Shown here in pieces: positions 5,510 to 10,403 of a stretch of 10,403 nucleotides of DNA. The notes beneath the pieces were generated by a model. That model was given only the letters and a program-made list of their open reading frames with translations. It searched no databases and was not told where the DNA came from. Position numbers and translations under genes: made by a program. The DNA is from an uncultured Collinsella sp. (lineage in GTDB: Bacteria > Actinomycetota > Coriobacteriia > Coriobacteriales > Coriobacteriaceae), in the NCBI GenBank assembly GCA_958349325.1, contig CATWCP010000034.1:1-10403 (forward strand), read 5' to 3'. Each line of letters begins with the position of its first letter. Positions within the stretch are counted from its first letter, which is position 1.

Positions 5510-5899
5510 ATGTCGGGTTCTTCGGTCCGCATGTACCGAGCCACGCTTTGCACAAACAGCGCGCCGCCCAAGCTCGTCGTCGTTGAAGCTGAATGCCTTT
5601 CGCCCGATGAGCGCACAGCATTTGCATTGCTATCAAGTCGCGTCGCCGCCGTTCTGGTCCCTTGCCCGGCGCGAGGTGAACTTGCCATCCGATGCCAAAC
5701 GCACGGCTGCTCGCTCAATCAGGCTGCCGTAATCGTAACCAGCCAACGCGGCCTGTCGCTCCTTTTGGAAGCCGGCATCGCGCTCGCCCTCCGCGGCGCC
5801 GGATACGAAAACGAGGCCGCCGCCGACATGGTCTTTCAACCACGATCGAGCGGCGGCCTCGCAGCAGCCATCGAATATGCTTGCAGGCTCGTTGCCTAA
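5510..5899 (+). CDS. Hypothetical protein controlled with the XRE gene
   Basis: A 129-residue protein I do not recognise. The ATG at 5510 has AGGAG about 7 nt upstream and lies 23 bp past the palindromic operator, which supports it as a real gene. It is predicted soluble, with no signal peptide or clear transmembrane helix. A middle alpha/beta-like stretch (VAAVLVPCP, then AAVIVTSQ) is followed by an alanine/leucine-rich helix (LSLLLEAGIALALRGAG). Four cysteines lie in the first two thirds but show no metal-binding spacing. The pairing with a small divergent XRE regulator recalls toxin-antitoxin or stress modules, but no toxin motif is visible. It ends 9 bp from the convergent DUF1648-like gene. 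Confidence 0.65.
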   Translation: MSGSSVRMYRATLCTNSAPPKLVVVEAECLSPDERTAFALLSSRVAAVLVPCPARGELAIRCQTHGCSLNQAAVIVTSQRGLSLLLEAGIALALRGAGYENEAAADMVFQPRSSGGLAAAIEYACRLVA

Positions 5900-5908
5900 A
5901 GGCGCAAG

Positions 5909-6292
5909 CTAAAAGCCCAGGCCAAAGCCCATACCGGTAATCGCCGAATACATAAAGTAGACGTTGATTACGTTGAGGAACACACCCGTGATGCAGCCGT
6001 TTCGCAGGTAGCGCTCGCACACGATGCGCGCCATGGCGGCGGAGTCATCATTGTTTTTAGCCTGGCGTCCCGCCGTAAAGTACGTCGCCACGCTCAGCAG
6101 CAGATTGAGCACCGGCAACGCCAGCAGCTCGTAACTCTTGCCCCAGCGCGTCGCCTCGCCGGCGGCATTAAACTTCGTTGCCACCTCGGGACCAATGTTG
6201 GGGATAACACACGCTGCGACCACCAGCGGAATCACCGCAAGTACGAGCAGCGCAATACCCATGTAGCCAGCTTTTTTGCCATATTTAAACAT
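5909..6292 (-). CDS. DUF1648-like integral membrane protein
   Basis: A 127-residue membrane protein. Three hydrophobic segments are visible at residues about 10-32, 55-73 and 100-122. Between the first two, PNIGPEVATKFNAAGEATRW matches the DUF1648 signature (proline, then HFN-like, then G-x-x-x-RWG) found in SdpI-type and other small membrane proteins. SdpI is an immunity and signalling protein, but DUF1648 proteins in general have no assigned function, and this one lacks the longer SdpI C-terminus. The ATG at 6292 has AAGGA about 8 nt upstream and lies 11 bp after the ychF stop, so the gene is probably the distal member of the ychF operon. The start and membrane nature are secure; function is unknown. 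Confidence 0.75.
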   Translation of the reverse strand: MFKYGKKAGYMGIALLVLAVIPLVVAACVIPNIGPEVATKFNAAGEATRWGKSYELLALPVLNLLLSVATYFTAGRQAKNNDDSAAMARIVCERYLRNGCITGVFLNVINVYFMYSAITGMGFGLGF

Positions 6293-6303
6293 ATGCGTCG
6301 TCC

Positions 6304-7380
6304 TTACACGTTAAAGCGGAAGTGCACGACGTCGCCATCGGCCATGACATAGTCCTTGCCCTCAATACGCAGCTTGCCGGCAGCCTTGGCGCCCTGCTCG
6401 CCACCGAGCTCGATGTAGTCGTCGTAGCCAATGACCTCGGCCTTAATAAAGCCACGCTCAAAGTCGGTGTGGATGACACCGGCGGCCTGCGGGGCGGTCG
6501 CGCCCTGACGCAGCGTCCAGGCCTTGACCTCCATCTCGCCAGCCGTAAAGAACGACTGCAGGCCGAGCAGCTTGTAGGCAGCCTGAGCGAGCACGTCCAG
6601 ACCGGGCTGCTCCAGGCCCAGGCTCTCCAGGTAGTCGGCAGCGTCCTCGGGATCGAGCTCGGAAAGCTCGGCCTCGATCTTGGCGCAGATCGGCAGCGGC
6701 TTGACGCCATCAATGGGCGCCAGGTCCTCGTTGAGCATGTCCTCGTCTACGTTGGCCACATACAGGATGGGCTTCATGGTGAGCAGGAACAAGCCCTTGG
6801 CAGCGGCGCGCTCCTCGTCGGTCATCTCCATGGACGCGGCGCGCTTGCCCTCGTTGAGCCAGGCAAGCAGGCGCTTGGCGACCTCAAACTTGGGCATGAG
6901 CTCCTTGTCGCGCTTGGCCTCCTTCTCGAGCTTGGGCAGCTGCTTCTCGAGCGTGCCCATGTCGGCCAGGATGAGCTCGGTCATGATGGTGTCGGCATCG
7001 CCGGCGGGATCGACGAACTCGCCCGTGCGGCCCACCTCACGCATGACGTTGGGGTCCTTAAAGTAGCGCACGACCTCGCAGATGGCGTCGGTCTCGCGAA
7101 TGTTGGCCAGGAACTGGTTGCCCAGGCCCTCGCCCTCGTTAGCGCCCTTCACCAGACCTGCGATGTCGACGAACTCGACCGTCGCCGGCACAATACGACC
7201 CGGGTTAACGATGTCGGCAAGCTTTTGCAAGCGGCTATCGGGCACGTCGACGATACCCACGTTGGGGTCGATCGTGGCAAACGGGTAGTTGGCGGCAAGG
7301 CCGGTCTTTTTGGTAAGCGCGGTGAACAGCGTCGACTTGCCCACGTTGGGCAGGCCCACGATACCGATGGAAAGGGACAC
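6304..7380 (-). CDS. ychF: Redox/ribosome-associated ATPase YchF (OLA1 family)
   Basis: YchF is a universally conserved Obg-related P-loop NTPase that binds ribosomes and hydrolyses ATP. The 358 residues from the GTG start fit the family. Visible features: the Walker A GLPNVGKS (9-16), NYPFATIDPNVG (31-42), the G3 box DIAGLVKGA (72-80) with a hydrophobic residue in place of catalytic Gln/His, a coiled-coil middle (LEKQLPKLEKEAKRDKEL), NVDE in place of the NKxD guanine-specificity motif (the reason the family uses ATP), and a C-terminal TGS domain ending GDVVHFRFNV. GTG at 7380 is chosen over ATG at 7416: AAAGGAG lies 5 nt before it, the protein then begins (M)SLSIGIVGLPNVGKS as in relatives, and the ATG falls at or before the predicted transcription start. 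Confidence 0.95.
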   Translation of the reverse strand: MSLSIGIVGLPNVGKSTLFTALTKKTGLAANYPFATIDPNVGIVDVPDSRLQKLADIVNPGRIVPATVEFVDIAGLVKGANEGEGLGNQFLANIRETDAICEVVRYFKDPNVMREVGRTGEFVDPAGDADTIMTELILADMGTLEKQLPKLEKEAKRDKELMPKFEVAKRLLAWLNEGKRAASMEMTDEERAAAKGLFLLTMKPILYVANVDEDMLNEDLAPIDGVKPLPICAKIEAELSELDPEDAADYLESLGLEQPGLDVLAQAAYKLLGLQSFFTAGEMEVKAWTLRQGATAPQAAGVIHTDFERGFIKAEVIGYDDYIELGGEQGAKAAGKLRIEGKDYVMADGDVVHFRFNV

Positions 7381-7417
7381 GACAGCTCCTTTTGATACAG
7401 GTACTTCAAACTGCATA

Positions 7418-7447
7418 AGTATAGCGCCGCCGCAGCATCCGGGCGAA
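7418..7447 (-). promoter_or_regulatory. Promoter of ychF
   Basis: On the minus strand TATACT (7423-7418) lies 18 bp from TTCGCC (7447-7442). The predicted start near 7411 leaves a leader of about 30 nt to the GTG start, with the AAAGGAG ribosome site inside it. The -10 is good and the -35 weak. The whole spacer is the GC-rich arm of a hairpin. Confidence 0.5.
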
Positions 7448-7467
7448 TCCGGACACCGCGGCGGCGC
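7424..7467. repeat. GC-rich nested hairpin between polyferredoxin gene and ychF
   Basis: GCGCCGCCGC (7424-7433) is complementary to 7458-7467, and inside it TCCGG can pair with CCGGA around a GCGAAT loop. It lies 27 bp past the polyferredoxin stop, where a terminator would be expected, but minus-strand RNA continues TATACTTATG without a U run. It may be an inefficient terminator or act as DNA over the ychF promoter. Confidence 0.5.
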
Positions 7468-7494
7468 AAATGAAGCAGAGATAGAGCTCGCTGA

Positions 7495-8748
7495 CTAGTC
7501 CGCGAGCTTCTCCACCTGATCGAGCATCTTGTCGAGCTTGGCCTTTGCCTCGGCCTTGACCTTCTCGGCCTCCTCGTGGGCCTTGGCCTTCTGAGCGGCC
7601 TTTTCCTCGGCCTCGGGATCGACGACGACCAGGTTGGATGCATCATGCTCAACCAACTTAAGCGCATGCTCGGGACACACCTTGACGCAGGCCCCGCAAC
7701 CTAGGCAATACGTGGACTCCAGTGCAAAGCGACCGCTTCCCACCAAATCGCAGGCAAACGTGGGGCACACGTTGACACACTCGCCACACGACGTGCACTT
7801 GTCAAAATCGCACTCCGGCGTGCTCACCTGCATGTTCTGGGCAAGCTCGGGATGGTTTTGCAGCGTCGAGAGTACCAGCTGGCGCCCGTGCGTAAGCGTA
7901 CGGCGACGCTTGGTCGTCGTGGTGCCGCACATGGTGTTGAGCGTGCGCTCCAGCTGCGTAATCTGGTGACGGTGGGCCTTCAACTTCTGCGTCACCGAGG
8001 CCAGCGCCGCCGTCGCCGGATTGAGCTTGGTCACCGTCAGGCCCGTTGTACGGGCGATCTTTTCCATGTACTCTTTGCGCTCGTACTCGCGAAGCTTATG
8101 GCACTTGAGGCTCTTGGGGTCGACCTCCAGGCCCATGCCCGTACCGGCCCACTCCTCGGCAGTGGCGATGGCCTCGCCCAGAATATCCTCGCCACCGGTG
8201 TTGCGACACTTATCGCACACGCCCAGTGGCAGGTAGACGCTCACGTTGGGATAGTCGGCCAGCACCGAGAACCAGGTCTCGGCCGTAATATCGCCCACAC
8301 AGGCAACGACGACCTCGTTTTCGCGCGGCATGCGCTTAAGGGCGCGCGTGCAGGTGACGTAGGCGGTCTCGTGGCTCGTAGCAGCAGAGACGATATCGTC
8401 ATATAGGTTTTTAGGCGCCAGGCGCGGCGAGATGATCGCCTCGGTCGGACAGGCAGCGGCGCACAGGCCGCACTTGCGGCAGGAGTCGAGGATCTCGATG
8501 GCGTCTTCCTCGACCTCGATAGCGTTGACCGGGCACACGTCCATGCACGCGGTGCATCCGCTCTTTTCGTTTTTGCAGGTCAGGCACGGAATGGTGTTGC
8601 CGCGCGGACGCTCCTTGTAGTCGGCAGGATTCCACTGCGGTGCCGACGGATCGAGTGCATCGGTCACACCGCCAAGCGGGTTTTTAAGAAAGTCGAAACC
8701 CTTGCTGATCTCGATAATGTCATCAAACAGATCGTGTTCCTGCGCCAT
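7495..8748 (-). CDS. Polyferredoxin-like iron-sulfur protein
   Basis: A 417-residue soluble protein that should bind several [4Fe-4S] clusters and transfer electrons; its partner is unknown. A ferredoxin-like pair near the N-terminus is C58/C65/C68/C72 (with extra C55, unusual spacing) and C90/C93/C96/C100. A second pair near the C-terminus is C318/C321/C324/C328 and C348/C351/C354/C358. Between them a domain of about 110 residues has its own cysteines (C133, C150, C178, C181, C216), including PLGVCDKCRN, then a basic, helical linker. The tail from about 376 is a charged Ala/Lys/Glu coiled coil. The start at 8748 is preferred because GGGAGGGG lies just upstream of MAQEHDLF. Neighbours do not reveal a redox partner. 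The cluster-binding role is strong, the pathway unassigned. Confidence 0.88.
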   Translation of the reverse strand: MAQEHDLFDDIIEISKGFDFLKNPLGGVTDALDPSAPQWNPADYKERPRGNTIPCLTCKNEKSGCTACMDVCPVNAIEVEEDAIEILDSCRKCGLCAAACPTEAIISPRLAPKNLYDDIVSAATSHETAYVTCTRALKRMPRENEVVVACVGDITAETWFSVLADYPNVSVYLPLGVCDKCRNTGGEDILGEAIATAEEWAGTGMGLEVDPKSLKCHKLREYERKEYMEKIARTTGLTVTKLNPATAALASVTQKLKAHRHQITQLERTLNTMCGTTTTKRRRTLTHGRQLVLSTLQNHPELAQNMQVSTPECDFDKCTSCGECVNVCPTFACDLVGSGRFALESTYCLGCGACVKVCPEHALKLVEHDASNLVVVDPEAEEKAAQKAKAHEEAEKVKAEAKAKLDKMLDQVEKLAD

Positions 8749-8788
8749 GCGCGGCCCCTCCCTGAGCAGTGCAAACAAGCAAGAGATA

Positions 8789-8819
8789 ATGATACGCTAT
8801 CGGCCCACGCCTCGGGCAA
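8789..8819 (-). promoter_or_regulatory. Possible promoter of the polyferredoxin gene
   Basis: Minus-strand TTGCCC (8819-8814) and TATCAT (8794-8789) are 19 bp apart, about 40 bp upstream of the start codon. The -10 is fair, but the spacing is longer than ideal. Confidence 0.25.
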
Positions 8820-8839
8820 ATTACACGCGGCGCATCTTT

Positions 8840-8867
8840 GCGGCAAATAGCCTATGCCTATCGCCGC
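8840..8867 (-). terminator. Hairpin after the first gldA gene
   Basis: GCGGC (8840-8844) pairs with GCCGC (8863-8867), and ATAG with CTAT inside. It begins 31 bp after the dehydrogenase stop. The following minus-strand sequence (AAAGATGCGCC) has no U run, so this is at best a weak terminator. Confidence 0.3.
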
Positions 8868-8898
8868 CTCGATTGCACAAGGTCAATCAAGCGCCAAG

Positions 8899-9966
8899 CT
8901 ATGCCTCGCACATGAGCTGCACGAGCTTCTGTTTGGTCACCTTGGTCTGCTCGTTGGCCATGTTACGCTCGTTTCTAAAGACCGCATTTGCAACACTCTG
9001 CAGGTCGGCATCGGAAATCTCGCCAAGGCCCAGCTCCTCGAGCGTCGTCGGCAGACCGACGCGTTGGCAAAACTCGAGCACCTGATCAAGCTCGGGTGCA
9101 CGCTCCAGGCGCAGCTGCACCACCAGGCCAAATGCCACGGCCTCGCCATGCATTGCCTTGCACTCGGGCAGAATCGTCAACCCGTTGGCGATGGCATGCG
9201 CCAACGCCAAGCCACCGCTCTCAAAGCCAACACCCGAGAGCAGAATATTGCACTCGATCAGGCGCTCAACTGCCGGCGATGTACGGCCCTTTTTGAGATC
9301 GCGCTTGGCAGCGACGCCGCACTCCATGAGTGTGTCATAGCAGGCACGAGCCGCAACCAAGGCCAAGTGCCCCGGCGCGCCACCGTGCTCGTTGGTACCG
9401 TGCGCCGCGGCGCACGAACGCGCCTCGATATACGTTGCCAGTGCGTCGCCCATGCCAGCGACCGTCATACGCAGTGGGGCTGCCGCGACCACGTTGGTAT
9501 CGACCACGACCAGGTCTGGATTCTTCTCGAGCATCAGGTAGTGGTCGAACGACCCATCCTCGTGATACAGCACCGAAATAGCGCTGCACGGACCGTCCAT
9601 CGAAGCCGCCGTTGGGCATACGCACAACGGCACCTCGGCATAAAACGCAACGGCCTTGGCAATATCGAGTATCTTGCCGCCGCCAATGCCCACCACCATG
9701 TCGCAATACTCGGCCCGGGCTTCCTTAGCCATTTCGACAACGGCGTCTTCCGTACACGGACCGTCATAAATCTTAAAGAACGGCTCACTTAGATCTTCGT
9801 CCAGAAATCCATCGACGATCTGCTTGCACAGCCGATCCTCGGTGCCCTGGTCAAACAAGACATAAGCAGCGCAGCCCAACCATGACAAATACCTGCCCTG
9901 ACGCGAAAGTTCGCCCGGCCCCTGAACATACCGGCCGGGACCGCCATAAACCATGGGAAGCGCCAT
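8899..9966 (-). CDS. gldA: Glycerol dehydrogenase-type NAD-dependent enzyme, complete copy
   Basis: A 355-residue metal-dependent alcohol dehydrogenase of the GldA branch, which oxidises glycerol to dihydroxyacetone with NAD+. The N-terminal nucleotide-binding domain has GGGK at 95-98. PTAASMDGPCSAISVLY carries D124, which in GldA contacts the substrate. The C-terminal helical domain supplies the metal ligands D174 (GMGDALATY), H257 (GGLALAHAIANG) and H273 (MHGEAVAFG). Differences from the usual GldA pattern are SMD for STD, HAIANG for HAIHNG and HGEA for HGEK, so the substrate may differ, for example another small diol. The ATG at 9966 has a GGCGGA-type site about 7 nt upstream. It follows a second gldA-like gene, separated by a terminator and a structured leader. 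Confidence 0.9.
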   Translation of the reverse strand: MALPMVYGGPGRYVQGPGELSRQGRYLSWLGCAAYVLFDQGTEDRLCKQIVDGFLDEDLSEPFFKIYDGPCTEDAVVEMAKEARAEYCDMVVGIGGGKILDIAKAVAFYAEVPLCVCPTAASMDGPCSAISVLYHEDGSFDHYLMLEKNPDLVVVDTNVVAAAPLRMTVAGMGDALATYIEARSCAAAHGTNEHGGAPGHLALVAARACYDTLMECGVAAKRDLKKGRTSPAVERLIECNILLSGVGFESGGLALAHAIANGLTILPECKAMHGEAVAFGLVVQLRLERAPELDQVLEFCQRVGLPTTLEELGLGEISDADLQSVANAVFRNERNMANEQTKVTKQKLVQLMCEA

Positions 9967-9995
9967 ACGAGAATCCGCCCTTCATCAAACAACGA

Positions 9996-10058
9996 TTGGT
10001 GCAAAGTAACTTGCCCCCTGCACCAACTTGTGCATTGGAGACAGGCCACTTTGCACCA
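9996..10058 (-). promoter_or_regulatory. Competing inverted repeats in the gldA leader
   Basis: On the minus strand TGGTGCAAAGT (10058-10048) is fully complementary to ACTTTGCACCA (10007-9997). A middle element TTGGTGCA (10026-10019) is complementary to TGCACCAA (10003-9996). The two 5' arms therefore compete for one 3' arm, which lies about 30 bp before the dehydrogenase start. This could be an RNA switch or, as DNA, three related protein-binding half-sites. No known riboswitch is recognised. Confidence 0.5.
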
Positions 10059-10062
10059 TAGT

Positions 10063-10098
10063 AAAAAGGGGCAAAGCCATCTGCTTGCTTTGCCCCTT
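10063..10098 (-). terminator. Intrinsic terminator of the upstream gldA-like gene
   Basis: A perfect 12-bp stem (AAGGGGCAAAGC, 10066-10077, with 10087-10098) closes a 9-nt loop. On the minus strand it is followed by TTTTTAC. It starts 12 bp after the stop of the gene to the right and should largely separate it from the next dehydrogenase gene. Confidence 0.88.
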
Positions 10099-10110
10099 CC
10101 TTAGCTTGAT

Positions 10111-10403
10111 TTACTCATCCATGAGATAGTAGTGGCCCAGCGCGTCGGCACCCAGGATGGCGTTTGCGACCATCTCGGGCGTCACCTCAAACGGCATGTT
10201 GCACATGGTGTCATCGGGTGCGCAGGCGGCCTCGGCAACAATCATGGCCTGCTCGCGCGTAAGCTCGGCAACGCCAAGTTCCTTCATCGTGACCGGCAGG
10301 CCCAGCTCAATGCAGAAGCCCAAGACTTCCTCGAGCTTCTCGGTCGGGGCATCCTCGAGTACCAGCTGGACGATGGTGCCGAAGGCGACCTTCTCGCCGT
10401 GAT
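10111..10403 (-). CDS. Second GldA-type dehydrogenase, C-terminal part only
   Basis: The last 97 residues of another GldA-family enzyme; the rest lies beyond the right edge. The visible part begins with the metal-ligand segment HGEKVAFG, then TIVQLVLEDAP, GFCIELGLPVTMKELGV, and ends ADALGHYYLMDE. It aligns with the C-terminal domain of the complete copy, whose matching segments are HGEAVAFG, LVVQLRLERAP and LPTTLEELGL. It keeps the HGEK form normal for glycerol dehydrogenases, so it may be the more conventional of the two. The genes are tandem and on the same strand, 144 bp apart, suggesting duplication or paired acquisition. The stop at 10111 is followed by a clear terminator. Confidence 0.9.
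   Translation of the reverse strand, partial: HGEKVAFGTIVQLVLEDAPTEKLEEVLGFCIELGLPVTMKELGVAELTREQAMIVAEAACAPDDTMCNMPFEVTPEMVANAILGADALGHYYLMDE

Noticed and set aside
6322..7395. Long plus-strand open frame opposite ychF
   Set aside because: Antisense shadow of ychF, rich in Leu, Gly and Val, with no domain signature.
8854..9792. Long plus-strand open frame opposite the gldA gene
   Set aside because: Antisense shadow of a complete dehydrogenase that has all its metal ligands.

Overview
The window looks like chromosome of a high-GC Gram-positive gut anaerobe, most likely a coriobacterium such as Collinsella. This is inferred from protein flavour (polyferredoxin, tandem GldA-type dehydrogenases, cytoplasmic asparaginase) and GC-rich codon use; no rRNA or other phylogenetic marker was checked. 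It joins a left end carrying mobile-element genes to a run of ordinary chromosomal genes.

Positions 1-2310 are the integrated module. A tyrosine integrase (minus strand, cut by the window edge) follows a small excisionase-like protein, and an XRE-family repressor diverges from them on the plus strand. Between them lie two back-to-back sigma70-type promoters (TTGACA-17-TACTCT and TTGCGT-17-TAAGAT) and six CGTAC boxes, a layout typical of a lysogeny-type switch. Between the repressor and guaA is about 600 bp without a credible gene. It holds many direct and inverted copies of a TTTACTCCC motif, which also forms the last codons of guaA, and one strong terminator reading leftward. The simplest reading is an element inserted at the 3' end of guaA, a known integration hotspot, with the motif array acting as integrase-binding or attachment sites. 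The integration and binding roles are inferred.

Positions 2312-5192 hold guaA (GMP synthase, minus) and a divergent cytoplasmic L-asparaginase (plus). Positions 5206-5899 hold a 72-residue XRE regulator (minus) and an unrecognised 129-residue protein (plus). They diverge from a perfect 24-bp palindrome carrying TATAGT on both strands, so the regulator probably controls itself and its neighbour.

Positions 5909-10403 are all minus strand, read right to left: the 3' part of a GldA-type dehydrogenase, a complete second GldA paralogue, a cysteine-rich polyferredoxin, the ATPase YchF (GTG start), and a small DUF1648-like membrane protein just downstream of ychF. Between the two gldA genes are a strong terminator and a set of competing inverted repeats that could regulate the second copy. 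Apart from the proposed element, the genes look like unrelated housekeeping and fermentative functions rather than one pathway.
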